DNA of 64,000 nucleotides from Berberis thunbergii (GCA_003290165.1 QNQO01000514.1:372001-436000), one strand, 5' to 3'; positions 33,022 to 44,456 are shown, counted from the first letter of the stretch. Numbers and translations: made by a program. The notes: generated from the sequence alone by a model not told the origin.

Positions 33022-33562
33022 TAAAGGCTTGATGTTCTTCCTGACTACATCTACTACGATGACTTAGACAGCATACATTGAATATCTAGGTCTTAAGTGT
33101 TGTTGCTCTTGACGGAAATGTATCAACGAATTTTAACATCTTGTGCATAACCATGCAAGCATTGCCTCGTGATTCAAATGGAACTATATATCAAAGTGGA
33201 CAGAGCTAGTGATCAGATTTTTCAGAACGACAGAAATGTATGTTGGAGTGAGAAAGAAATGCTGGGTCAGTAGGTGTAATACTGCATGCTAGTGAAATGT
33301 TTTATCCAAGCTTCAAAAATTAGAATTGTAAAATAAAATTTTACCACTATTCCAAGTGCTCCCAGCTAATATGGTCTATAATAGAGGGAGGGAGTCTGCA
33401 TCTACCATGTGTAGATACATGGAAATGTCAGCATACTGTCCTAATGCATATCCATCAGGACATAATTCTATTTTCCTAAAGCAAAACCACAACGCATGAG
33501 AAACTGTTAGTTCTTGTAGTATAAGATTTATCAAGTCTCATTGAAGGACAAATTATATGTAC

Positions 33563-34313
33563 CACTTGTGAGCACCAGTGCAGAACATCTTGGAAGTGAG
33601 AGATTGATCACCTGTCACTGAAAACCTTTGAATTTCCCATGTAAACTCATGAGTAACAGCTTTGTTTATCATCGATAAACATTCTCCTTTTGCTACGCTA
33701 TCACATATAAAAACCCCCACTCCAAATACACAAGTATCATCAACAAGGTAGCCATTTGATGGGTCATTGAATATTTTGTGATGCACAAGTTTAGAGAAAC
33801 CGCACATTGTTCTTGGTAAAAGCGTTTAGGTCTCCCTCCTATATCTGTGCATTTCATGGTAAACTAATCAGTTTCATATCAAGTACTTTGACACATACAC
33901 TAAAGTAAATTTTAACAAACCCATTATATACCTCCAAGAGCCAAGTACTTGTCTCGAGTTTTATCGTACAATAAGAACCTAAAAGTAGCTTCAAGCATTC
34001 AACCAGGACAAAGAAATGCCGTCTCAACTACCATCAGATATATTGAAATGTGATCTTTGAAATTCTTGTTCCCATTTGGGCAACACTTTCCTGAATTTAC
34101 ATAGTATTGCCAAACCAATAAACAAATATACACTGAAATAATAGAACCCAGTGACATTCTTCTTCATCAATTCAAAACTTAAAACAGCATGTTGAACATG
34201 CTGAAATGAAGATTGTAAAATTGACCTTCTTCTTCTCTGTCTTCTTTTTCTTCAGATGTAAAGCCGATCTTCCACAAAGTATCTTTTTGTTTTGAATTAA
34301 ATTTAGAGATCAC
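33563..34313 (-). pseudogene. MATH-domain pseudogene, unit 1
   Basis: This is the degraded minus-strand relative of the plus-strand MATH genes. It keeps an exon-1-like segment (KIGFTSEEKED ... EEE) whose start codon is now GTG (34313-34311). A shortened exon 3 reads CCPNGNKNFKDHIS and DKTRDKYLALG, with TGA in place of the Trp of the PGW motif. Exon 4 reads CGFSKLVHHKIFNDPSNGYL and VDDTCVFGVGVFIC. Exon 2 is deleted and a 4-bp deletion breaks exon 4 before CGFSK. The second MATH domain is absent. The intact relatives are probable ubiquitin-pathway adaptors. Confidence 0.85.
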
Positions 34314-35580
34314 TGAAAAAACGAAAAACTTAAAGAGCTAGATCCCTAGTGCCGGGGGAGCTCTAGAACGTGATTTTGAGAGAGAGAGTAATAAAAAAAA
34401 ATTATATATATATAGATGAAGATGAAGAATATAAGAAGAAGAAGAAGAAGAAATGAAGAACAGAAGAAGAAAATAACAGATGAAGAACCGATGAAAAGAA
34501 GTGCTAGAGAGTACGGCCTGACGGTCTCCTGGCGCCAGGGACCTGGCTCTCTAGACTGACTATTGAATAAATAGACTGTAACTTTTCACCCTGATTCTAG
34601 TGAGCCAGGCCGACAGCGCTAGGCCGGCCCATCACCATCCATCATCCTAGAGATCGGCCTGGCACGGGTCTAACACTGTCAGCTTGTCTCTCTAGCAAGG
34701 CTCAACTTTTCTATGTAATATGTTTTTCTATTATGTTTTTATAGTACATATTTTATGGAAATTTTCAAGGGTATCTCATTGTCATCTTATTAGTAGTTCC
34801 CCGTTTACTTGTTCAACACTCTCAAGTAGTGGAGGGTGTTTTGCTGCTTTGTACACGTCAGATGAAGAAAAACGTCAATTCTAATAAACTATTAGTTTTT
34901 TTTTTTTTTTAAATTACGGGATAACCAAAAATATAAAAGTATGGACCATAGAGAAATAGCATTTTTCACCATTCAACAATGAACATATTGAAAATTTCAT
35001 AATGTGAAGTAAAAGCCTAAACCAATGAGCCAAAAGTATAGAAAGAAGCAGAGTTGCTAGGCGCACTGTAACAATCTTGTGTGGATGGGCTCTAAGGTTG
35101 ATGAGCTACCTTTTGTAGGTGGGGTCTAAGGCTGACATTTCGCTCCTTGCATATGCTACCTTGGTGTTATAATCCTACATCGACTGGGTGAGGAAACGAG
35201 ATGTGTTATATATGTGTGAGGTTTGATCTCCTTGGTATGACATGTTTTAAAATCGTGAGAGTGGTTAGGCCTAAGTCGTAACTACTTGAAAATCATAAAT
35301 TTGCAAATGACGGACTTACGAATGCAGTTACTGTTCACATAACCAATTTTCATTACAAAGTTAAATGTGCACCAGGTAGTGAAATTTTGACCAACACTTA
35401 TTAAGTTTTTGTTTTTCGATTTGTTCTTCATTATTGGGATTTTACTAAAAGACAATTTCTTAGTGATAAAAAGTAGATTCAAACCATAAATTTCAAACAA
35501 AGAGAGCAAGGTGCCCAAGTGTTTCACTTGGTGCGCCTAGCAACTATTCTTTACCCTCTCTTTTACTTCACCAAAACCCA
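34314..35580. other. Spacer between divergent MATH loci, unit 1
   Basis: No gene is seen. It contains GAA-rich microsatellite DNA near 34430-34450. About 35050-35330 is a dispersed LTR-like repeat (TCCTACATCGACTGG, GACATGTTTTAAAATCGTGAG), which also occurs near 43.6, 51.6 and 54.6 kb. It is followed by the first of two promoter copies. Confidence 0.5.
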
Positions 35581-35585
35581 AAGCA

Positions 35586-35691
35586 TGATCAGATTCTTGA
35601 AGACCCTCCACTCTTCCTATAAAACAGAGCAAAATCTTTCAATTCCGGAAATGCTTACTTGATTGCCATGACATCTAAATTCCAACCATAA
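35586..35691 (+). promoter_or_regulatory. Upstream promoter duplicate with decoy start, unit 1
   Basis: TATAAAA lies at 35618-35624 and an ATG at 35668-35670. They sit in the same context as the real promoter about 200 bp downstream (GCATGATCAGATTCTTGAAG through GATTGCCATGACATCTAAA). The decoy ATG opens only seven codons (MTSKFQP) before TAA at 35689-35691. Transcripts from this TATA box would carry that short upstream reading frame. Confidence 0.7.
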
Positions 35692-35819
35692 ATTTCAAAC
35701 AAAGAGAGCAGGGTGCCCCAAGTGTTTCACTTGGTGCGCCTAGCAACTATTCTTTACCCTCTCTTTACTTCACCCAAACCCAAAGCATGATCAGATTCTT
35801 GAAGACCCTCCACTCTTAC

Positions 35820-35826
35820 TATAAAA
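35820..35826 (+). promoter_or_regulatory. TATA box of MATH gene 1
   Basis: TATAAAA is 44-50 bp before the ancestral ATG at 35870 and about 100 bp before the internal ATG at 35922. Equivalent boxes occur at 44407-44413 and 55691-55697. The context is conserved in all three units. Confidence 0.7.
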
Positions 35827-35869
35827 CAGAGCAAAATCTTTCAATTCCGGAAATGCTTACTTGATTGCC

Positions 35870-38800
35870 ATGACATCTAAATCCATTTCAGTAAAAAACA
35901 GAAAATCTTCCCTTGTTGAAGATGGGTTTTCTCCCTAAAGACGAGACAGACGAAGAAGGTATACGAAAAGTACCCATGCTCATAGTTGTGTTTGTTTGTG
36001 CTTATGTTGTTGGTTTTGTGTTTGATCTTATAATTTTTTGTGTTTGGGTTTGATACCCATGTTGCAGGAGTTGTGAAGGTGATAAGAGATGCACCACCCA
36101 CTCATTATGCCTTCAAAATCAACTCATTTTCAGCACTTCAGAGCTCACTTGATAAGTATGAGTCAGGTGATTTTGAAGCAGAAGGATACAAATGGTACCC
36201 TTTGTAACCCATCTCTTTATTAGCTATCATGTTGGTAAGGGTTGTAGGAGACCATGTATTGCACCACTACTGTCTAGATTAATATTGAAAAGTATGCATT
36301 GACGGTTAAAAGATCATGTAAAACCTTGTTAGGGTTTAGTTGCAAGTCATACTGGGTTATGGCTTATATTTTTTCCAAGCTGTTACTGTCAATGGGGCTC
36401 TGTTAAGTTTTACGTCTGCTTCTCAAACAATTAGTTGATGGCTACATTGCCTTTAATGAGCTAATCGATTCACCGCAGCATCGTCGGTTGGTGTGTAAAT
36501 TAGTTGATGGCTGTATTGCCCTTGTGAGTCAATCACTTGTGCTCTTTTTTTCCCCCGTAATATAATATATTTGTTTGGTTTGCCGATCAAAGTAAGTAGC
36601 TACTATTATCATATTGACTACTTACAAATTTGGTTTGTAAATCACTCATTCTACTTGTAGTTTGAGTTGGCCTTTATATTTATGGGTTAACTAGTTAAAG
36701 AGTAAAAACAATAGATTTCAGTGATTTCTAATCATACTGTGACTTTTTTCGCATTAATTTCAGGAAAATGTCACTCTACCCTAATGGAAACAAGAAAAGA
36801 AATGTGAAAGATCACATTTCGCTTTATTTGATGGTAGTTGACACATCATCTCTTCCTCCAGGTTGGATGGTGAATGTAGTTTTTAGATTCTTTTTGTTTG
36901 ATCAAACTCGTGACAAGTACTTGGTTCTTGGAGGTATGTGAACTTTGCTTCTCATAATGCTCGTTGATTTTAATTGGCAATCATGTTATGAAACAAGGTG
37001 TACTTCCAAATGCTTCATTCATGTTACCAAGCGATTGGTCATTTATATTCATACACACGGGTTTTGATAGTAACCTATTCAACAATGTACTTTATCAGAA
37101 AAATAAAATAACTTTGACGAGTTATTTGTATCGTATGAAATAAATTAGTTTTAGTTATAATCTTATACAAATACTAACAAGTGAGTTGTTATACTTAATA
37201 TTAGGATATCTATTATTTTTGGCTCTTCACATTTAGTTTTGGAAAACTTTGGATGTTTAACTGTTTATTTACTCAAACTATGAGATATATGATGTCACTA
37301 ATAGATGATAAAAAGTTTCATGTTGATAATTTCATTTATTCAGTATCTTGGTCATTGAATGTGGGATTCAAAATTTTAGCTAATAACCTAGAAATTTGCT
37401 CTTGTTTTGTGACAATTTCGATTTTTTTTTCCTTTTCTGTTTTCAATCAATTTGGTTAATGTTCATTTTAACATATTCTAATCATTTACCATGGAATGAA
37501 TAGACATGGTAGGGAAACCCAAACGCTTTCACCATATGAAGACAGAGCACGGTTTCTCTAAGCTTTTGCCTTTAACAGCATTTAATGACCCATCTAATGG
37601 GTACCTTGTTGATGATACTTGTGTGTTTGGAGTGGAGGTTTTTATATGCAATACTACTGCAAAAGGTGAATGTTTTTCAATGATAAAGGATGTTGCTCTT
37701 TATAAGCACACATGGACAGTTGAAAGGCTATCACAGTCACAGATACCCTATGATTGTAATTTTTCCAAGCTGTTCTGCACAGGAGGTCATAAATGGTATG
37801 TAGAACTTGTACTTCAATGTGATACAGTATATTGATGATTCAATTAATAATGACCAAAAACATTATTTGCATTTTGGTTTTACTTTAGGAAAGTAGCACT
37901 ATATCCCATCGGTTATTCATTAGAGCTTGCCAAATATGGCATCAAAGTATACATGGAAGATGCAACATCCCTCGCTTCTAATCAGAAAGTGTTGACAAAA
38001 GTGAAGTGGTGCGTTAGAAGCAAAACAAATGAGGATATCATAGAAGACACAGGTAAAACACCTTCCCAATCTTAATGATAACAATTTACTGAAAATTGGA
38101 CAAGTGTAATAGATCTATATATTGTAATTGGTTTGTAGTCTCAAATAAATCCGTAAAAGGGAGCTAGATGAATGTCATCGATCGAAGAGATGATTTATAT
38201 CCAAAATGCTAATCTGAATCCTGTGAAAATTTTGCTGAATATCTCCAAATCAGAGTGATATGAAAATCTCGAGATAATGAGCAAATTGTGTACTCACCAT
38301 AGTCAGTATTGTAGTATAGATGGTACTCGAATTTGTTAATACACTTTCTAGCTTTCAACACATTTTTCCTCAAACTAAAGAAATTTTATTTAATTTTTTA
38401 TGATCATTTGGACATATATTTGTATTTGAAATGACCCCTTTTGTTCTAATCAAACTACTTTGTTGAACACATCACTTTCAATAAAAGCAATATTATGTGA
38501 CAGTACAATCAATTTCAATAGTATCCCTGTGCCCTTTTTCCTTTGAAAATATAAAACATGCTCCTTGACTTGCCCAACCGTCGATCAAAGATGGTTAGAC
38601 CGTTGGTTTAGTCTTTAGTGAAACTTTTGGGGGCTAATGTAGATGTTGAGAGAAGTTTCATTTTGTTATTTTCATTTGGGAGAGAATGTGTTGAAGATGA
38701 AATCATTATGTTTCAGATTTTTTAGTCAATTGTGATGCGAATTATATAGCTGAGGGAGAAAGGTACTTTGGAAGGCTTAGAAGCCATTGACAGAGGATCA

Positions 38801-39495
38801 AATTTAGATAGAACACCATGCTTTAAAGTTAAATTGCATAAAATTTTAATTACAGGTGCTGCTCTTTTAGGCTTTCTGAGTCGGAATATCATGAAATCTT
38901 AATCAATAAATTCCATTTGAAAATTTTGTGAGAAGTGAACAATTTTCATAAATTTTGACTAGATATATCAGGTTGGGCATATGAGTGGCACTTGATTTGA
39001 AATTCAAGTAAGAAGCTGTGAACTTCGAAATTTGAGTCTATATGGTATATCAACATCATGATTTTGTTGCTACATTAGTTCTCAATCTGTAAAGTTTTAT
39101 GTGCATTCCACATACATGTGGTATGTAAAAAAGAAGACCTTCAAATAAAACATCATGAAGGGGCTTATGGTTTCTTCGGTAGGTAAAAAAGAAGACCTTC
39201 AAATAAAACATCATGAACAGGTTTATGATTTCTTCTTTTCTTTGCAGAGACTGCATGGTTCAGCTCCAGCGACCCTTCCTGGTATTTCACAGAGTTCACA
39301 AAAGTTGAGGCTTTATTGGTTAAGGATACATGCCTGATTGAAGCAGAGGTGTCAGTCCTTGGAGTACTTGATCAGTATCATTCAGGAACGAAAATTCTAG
39401 GGCGCCAGGTAAAGGGAGCGAGGGATGAGTGCCCTCGAGATACACGCCATCGAGATGCGCGCGACCCCGAGATGCCCTGTGTAATGTGCAGATAG
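35870..39495 (+). CDS. Two-MATH-domain (TRAF-like) protein, unit 1
   Basis: There are six exons: 35870/35922-35958, 36068-36194, 36764-36933, 37504-37795, 37889-38052 and 39248-39495, all with GT-AG junctions. MATH domain 1 spans exons 2-4 (APPTHYAFKINSFSAL, YKWKMSLYPNGNKK, LVDDTCVFGVEVFIC). MATH 2 spans exons 4-6 (HTWTVERLS, HKWKVALYPIGYS, WFSSSDPSWYFTEF, DTCLIEAEVSVLGV). MATH domains bind peptide motifs and in plants usually act as adaptors in ubiquitin pathways. One extra A in exon 1 puts the ancestral ATG (35870) out of frame. Starting at the internal ATG 35922 (MGFLPKDETDEEG) gives 346 codons including the stop. After LGVLDQ the frame enters hairpin-MITE-like sequence and ends at TAG 39493-39495, so the last 30-odd residues are foreign. 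It may be expressed but is altered at both ends. Confidence 0.8.
39396..39480. mobile_element. Partial hairpin-MITE-like sequence in MATH gene 1 last exon
   Basis: Text from AAAATTCTAGGGCGCC through GGAGCGAGGGATGAG and CATCGAGATGCGCGCG has the same ATTCTAG ... GCGAGGGATG style as the hairpins near 9.6 kb. Only one arm and part of the loop remain, and it joins directly to the unit 2 spacer. The family assignment is by motif only. Confidence 0.5.
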
Positions 39496-40334
39496 GGCCT
39501 CTGAAACATGTATGTATTTCTCAGGCGCTTTATGGTTTAGCACCACTTCTACTATAAGTTAAAATGATTGAATTGACGAGTCATACAAATCTTTTTGTTC
39601 CATGAAATTATCGAAACCAATTTTCGGGCATTTCATTTTTATTGTTGTAATCACTGGTTCCTTTTATCTTGAATTCTTGGTGCTTATATAGTTATCTTGT
39701 TATCGACCTCAAAAAGGTGTTGGTGAACTGATACCCTAGATTCTATACTAAGCAGACCTTTTGTCCTCGTGATAAACCAGATCATGAATTTTGATACTTA
39801 GTGGTCTACTTTGTTTGTCATTATATGTTGATATGTTTTCCTTGGTTTGCTTCCAATGAACCAAGGTGCATTATGTTGGGCATTAGAATTTTCCAATAAA
39901 TTGGTATCAGAGTTTCGATAATGACGCAAGTGAACCTCCCAAAATTAGATTGATGAATGGTATCCTCGGTCTAGTTCCAAGCTCATGGCCTCTAATTGCA
40001 TTTCATATCAAGGAAGCATGTCAAAAGCATTGGACAGGCTTCATCAACCCTCTATTTATTCAGACCCAACAAATTTGGCCTTTCAACTATTGGAGATTAT
40101 GGGCAGAGGGAGTTATTACCTTGGTGTTCCTATGTACAGTGCATGAATCAGGGTTGCCACATGGAAGCTGTTAACATTGAATAGCTTGCAAGGACGATCG
40201 TCTTTTATGAAAGGATGTGTGAGCTGGCCTTATAATGCAAATCTACTTCTCGAGTCTGGACTATAAGCAAATGTTTTTTAGCAGACATGGTGATCAGTGC
40301 AGCACTTGGCCTCTAATAAGATCTAAAACTAAAG
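39481..40334. repeat. Tandem unit 2, left spacer
   Basis: This is the copy of 20960-26068 and 48525-49830 with internal deletions. Inside it, TTGGTATCAGAG (about 39900-39911) followed by ATGACGCAAGTGAACCTCC resembles a copia primer-binding site and gag start, as in the other two copies. It includes the unoccupied palindrome site TTTTTTAGCAGACATGG. Confidence 0.8.
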
Positions 40335-40533
40335 AACCCATCTAATTGTCGAGGGACGCAGCAAGGAAAACAGCGAGGGACCCCACAGGGGGGAGGGGGA
40401 ACCGTCCATTCCCCCGGGATGCGTGCATTGAAAATTCAAACGCGCATCTCTGAGGGAATGGACGGCTCCCACTCCCCCCTGTGGGGTCCCTCGCTGTTTT
40501 CCTCGCTGCTTCCCTCGCCAGTTAGATTTTTTC
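40335..40533. mobile_element. 199-bp GC-rich hairpin MITE (unit 2 copy)
   Basis: This is near-identical to 30730-30929 and sits at the equivalent position. The perfect 10-bp duplication AAAACTAAAG lies at 40325-40334 and 40534-40543. The unit 3 site is empty. This is the clearest copy for defining the ends of the family. Confidence 0.92.
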
Positions 40534-40553
40534 AAAACTAAAGGCTTGATGTT

Positions 40554-41469
40554 TTTTTTTTTTGGAAAGCGAGCGGGGGTTATTTAGGATCCCCAAACCT
40601 GAAATAAAAGGAGAAGTTACATTCGAGTGTAAATTGTTCCTCATCTATCTTCATGTACAATGTCTTTCAAGTCTTGAGCAAACGAGCTCGAGGTAACTTC
40701 CAGAAATTCCGAGCTAGGGTGAAGGCTAGCAAGTCTATCCGCGACTCTGTTAGTTTCTCTATACTCGTGGTTGATAGTGTATTCTTCCAGTGTCTCCAGC
40801 AGTCTTCTAATCTTATGGATAATGTGTCTCAAGTTCCACGCACTTTGACTATTTTTCGTCAAGTAATCTCGCACTATGGTGGAATCAGTAGTAATTTCTA
40901 ACTTTTTGAGGCCTTTTGAGTTGGCTAGTTGCAGCCCGGCCTCAACTCCTTGGAGTTCATGCATGATTATGGACTGACCCACACTCGAGCCAGCACAAGC
41001 AGCCACGACACTACCTTGATCATCCCTAAGAACCGCACCGTAACCTCCTGAATTGGCTTTTAATGAGCCATCAGAATTGAGTTTATACCACCCAGTTGGA
41101 GGCTTCTTCCACGAGCACATGATTGGGGTCCGAGTCCTAAACTGTGGGTCAAGCTGCCATCGCCCAAATAGCTGCCTGTTTGCTGCATTGTCGTCAATGA
41201 TGAGTCCTGCATTCGAGTACCTGAGCCTAATGTCATTATAGATCCTCTGGACTAGCTCTGTACTGGAGCAATGTTGCTGCTTGTATAGCCTAGCATTAAG
41301 TTCAGTCCATATGTAATAGACAGAGGCACTCAAGGCAATCTTCTTCACTTGGGCATTAGAACTGTTTCCTTTGAAATTGCTGGTGCACCACCTAAGTTCC
41401 TCATCCCAGCCTGTTATGGTCCGAGAGTAGCTCAAAAGTTGTAACATTCTGCCCCAAACAAACCGAGAG
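40554..41469 (-). mobile_element. L1 LINE fragment with RNase H (unit 2 copy)
   Basis: This is the duplicate of 32023-33021 and shares the left 15-bp duplication TAAAGGCTTGATGTT (40539-40553). Here the frame is open for 296 codons (41531-40641), covering the end of zf-RVT and the whole RNase H domain (NSDGSLKANSGGYGAVLRDD, ITTDSTIVRDYL, EYRETNRVADRLA). A deletion between AACCGAGAG and TTAAGTG removed the 5' end of the insert and its right target duplication. The first 23 or so codons come from flanking DNA. Confidence 0.88.
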
Positions 41470-41939
41470 TTAAGTGTTGTTGCTCTTGACGGAAATGTAT
41501 CAACGAATTTTAACATCTTGTGCATAACCATGCAAGCATTGCCTCGTGATTCAAATGGAACTATATATCAAAGTGGACAGAGCTAGTGATCAGATTTTTC
41601 AGAACGACAGAAATGTATGTTGGAGTGAGAAAGAAATGCTGGGACAGTAGGTGTAATACTGCATGCTAGTGAAATGTTTTATCCAAGCTTCAAAAATTAG
41701 AATTGTAAAATAAAATTTTACCACTATTCCAAGTGCTCCCAGCTAATATGGTCTATAATAGAGGGAGGGAGTCTGCATCTACCATGTGTAGATACATGGA
41801 AATGTCAGCATACTGTCCTAATGCATATCCATCAGGACATAATTCTATTTTCCTAAAGCAAAACCACAACGCATGAGAAACTGTTAGTTCTTGTAGTATA
41901 AGATTTATCAAGTCTCATTGAAGGACAAATTATATGTAC

Positions 41940-42689
41940 CACTTGTGAGCACCAGTGCAGAACATCTTGGAAGTGAGAGATTGATCAGCTGTCACTGAAA
42001 ACCTTTGAATTTCCCATGTAAACTCATGAGTAACAGCTTTGTTTATCATCGATAAACATTCTCCTTTTGCTACGCTATCACATATAAAAACCCCCACTCC
42101 AAATACACAAGTATCATCAACAAGGTAGCCATTTGATGGGTCATTGAATATTTTGTGATGCACAAGTTTAGAGAAACCGCACATTGTTCTTGGTAAAAGC
42201 GTTTAGGTCTCCCTCCTATATCTGTGCATTTCATGGTAAACTAATCAGTTTCATATCAAGTACTTTGACACATGCACTAAAGTAAATTTTAACAAACCCA
42301 TTATATACCTCCAAGAGCCAAGTACTTGTCTCGAGTTTTATCGTACAATAAGAACCTAAAAGTAGCTTCAAGCATTCAACCAGGACAAAGAAATGCCGTC
42401 TCAACTACCATCAGATATATTGAAATGTGATCTTTGAAATTCTTGTTCCCATTTGGGCAACACTTTCCTGAATTTACATAGTATTGCCAAACCAATAAAC
42501 AAATATACACTGAAATAATAGAACCCAGTGACATTCTTCTTCATCAATTCAAAACTTAAACAGCATGTTGAACATGCTGAAATGAAGATTGTAAAATTGA
42601 CCTTCTTCTTCTCTGTCTTCTTTTTCTTCAGATGTAAAGCCGATCTTCCACAAAGTATCTTTTTGTTTTGAATTAAATTTAGAGATCAC
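41940..42689 (-). pseudogene. MATH-domain pseudogene, unit 2
   Basis: This is near-identical to the unit 1 pseudogene at 33563-34313. It shares the GTG start (42689-42687), the lost exon 2, the TGA in exon 3 and the 4-bp exon 4 deletion. It adds nothing functional. The shared lesions show that they arose before units 1 and 2 separated. Confidence 0.85.
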
Positions 42690-42772
42690 TGAAAAAACGA
42701 AAAACTTAAAGAGCTAGATCCCTAGTGCCAGGGGAGCTCTAGAACGTGATTTTGAAAGAGAGAGTAATAAAA

Positions 42773-42776
<4 letters not shown>

Positions 42777-42829
<53 letters not shown>
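42777..42829. repeat. (AT)n microsatellite
   Basis: About 50 bp of TATATA dinucleotides. The same position in unit 1 (about 34403-34412) has only about 12 bp, so this microsatellite expanded after the duplication. Confidence 0.95.
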
Positions 42830-42831
<2 letters not shown>

Positions 42832-43246
42832 TGAAGATGAAGAATATAAGAAGAAGAAGAAGAAGAAGAAATGAAGAACAGATGAAGAACCGATGAAAAG
42901 AAGTGCTAGAGAGTACGGCCTGACGGTCTCCTGGCACCAGGGACCTGGCTCTCTAGACTGACTATTGAATAAATAGACTGTAACTTTTCACCCTGATTCT
43001 AGTGAGCCAGGCCGACAGCGCTAGGCCGGCCCATCACCATCCATCATCCTAGAGATCGGCCTGGCACGGGTCTAACACTGTCAGCTTGTCTCTCTAGCAA
43101 GGCTCAACTTTTCTATGTAATATGTTTTTCTATTATGTTTTTATAGTACATATTTTATGGAAATTTTCAAGGGGTATCTCATTGTCATCTTATTAGTAGT
43201 TCCCCGTTTTACATGTTCAACACTCTCAAGTAGTGGAGGATGTTAC

Positions 43247-43400
43247 AGCACACCGGGATTTTGACAGGTATTTAGCCCGGTGCAAATCATCACCATTCAT
43301 TTTGCCTCGAGATGAGTGACACACATATCGCAATACAAAATGAATGGTGAGGATTTGCACCGGGCTAAATACCTGTCAAAATCCCGGTGCAACAAAGAAT
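43247..43400. mobile_element. Near-perfect hairpin MITE, unit 2 only
   Basis: The left arm from 43251 (CACCGGGATTTTGACAGG, TATTTAGCCCGGTGC) pairs almost perfectly with the right arm ending at 43389. Each arm is about 55 bp, with a roughly 30-bp loop containing CTCGAGATGAG. Units 1 and 3 lack it at this position (GTGTTTTGCTGCTTTG in unit 1). The outer boundaries are blurred and no clean target duplication was found. Confidence 0.8.
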
Positions 43401-44406
43401 TTTCGTTGCTACTTTGTACACGTCAGATGAAGAAAAACGTCAATTCTAATAAACTATTAGTTTTTTTTTTTTTTTAAATTACGGGATAACCAAAAATATA
43501 AAAGTATGGACCACAGAGAAATAGCATTTTCACCATTCAACAATGAACATATTGAAAATTTCATAATGTGAAGTAAAAGCCTAAACCAATGAGCCAAAAG
43601 TATAGAAAGAAGCAGAGTTGCTAGGCGCAGTGTAACAATCTTGTGTGGATGGGCTCTAAAGTTGATGAGCTACATTTTGTAGGTGGGGTCTGAGGCTGAC
43701 ATTTCGCTCCTTGCATATGCTACCTTGGTGTTATAATCCTACATCGACTGGGTGAGGAAACGAGATGTGTTATATATGTGTGAGGTTTGATCTCCTTGGT
43801 ATGACATGTTTTAAAATCGTGAGAGTGGTTAGGCTTAAGTCGTAACCACTTGATAATGGTAAGTCTTCGATGGTTTATGATTTTCGTCAATAGGCAAGGG
43901 ACTTTACGAAAATCATAAATTTGCAAATGACGGACTTACGAATGCAGTTACTATTCACATAACCAATTTTCATTACAAAGTTAAATGTGCACCAGGTAGT
44001 GAAATTTTGACCAACACTTATTAAGTTTTTGTTTTTCGATTTGTTCTTCATTATTGGGATTTTACTAAAAGACAATTTCTTAGTGATAAAAAGTAGATTC
44101 AAACCATAAATTTCAAACAAAGAGAGCAACTATTCTTTACCCTCTCTTTTACTTCACCAAAACCCAAAGCATGATCAGATTCTTGAAGACCCTCCACTCT
44201 TCCTAAAAAAACAGAGCAAAATCTTTCAATTCCGGAAATGCTTACTTGATTGCCATGACATCTAAATTCCAACCATAAATTTCAAACAAAGAGAGCAGGG
44301 TGCCCCAAGTGTTTCACTTGGTGCGCCTAGCAACTATTCTTTACCCTCTCTTTACTTTACCAAAACCCAAAGCATGATCAGATTCTTGAAGACCCTCCAC
44401 TCTTCC

Positions 44407-44413
44407 TATAAAA
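44407..44413 (+). promoter_or_regulatory. TATA box of MATH gene 2
   Basis: TATAAAA lies 44 bp before the ATG at 44457. An upstream duplicate of the same segment lies at about 44167-44285. There the box is altered (CTAAAAAAACAG in place of CTATAAAACAG), so only the proximal box is intact. Confidence 0.65.
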
Positions 44414-44456
44414 CAGAGCAAAATCTTTCAATTCCGGAAATGCTTACTTGATTGCC

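Larger units (their letters stand above)
42690..44150. other. Spacer between divergent MATH loci, unit 2
   Basis: Apart from the microsatellite and hairpin listed separately, this is a copy of 34314-35580, including the LTR-like repeat at about 43620-43850. No gene is seen. Confidence 0.5.

Noticed and set aside
43247..43400. Factor-independent terminator or bacterial-type structure
   Set aside because: The genome context is plant nuclear DNA; a MITE origin with absence from sister units explains the hairpin.
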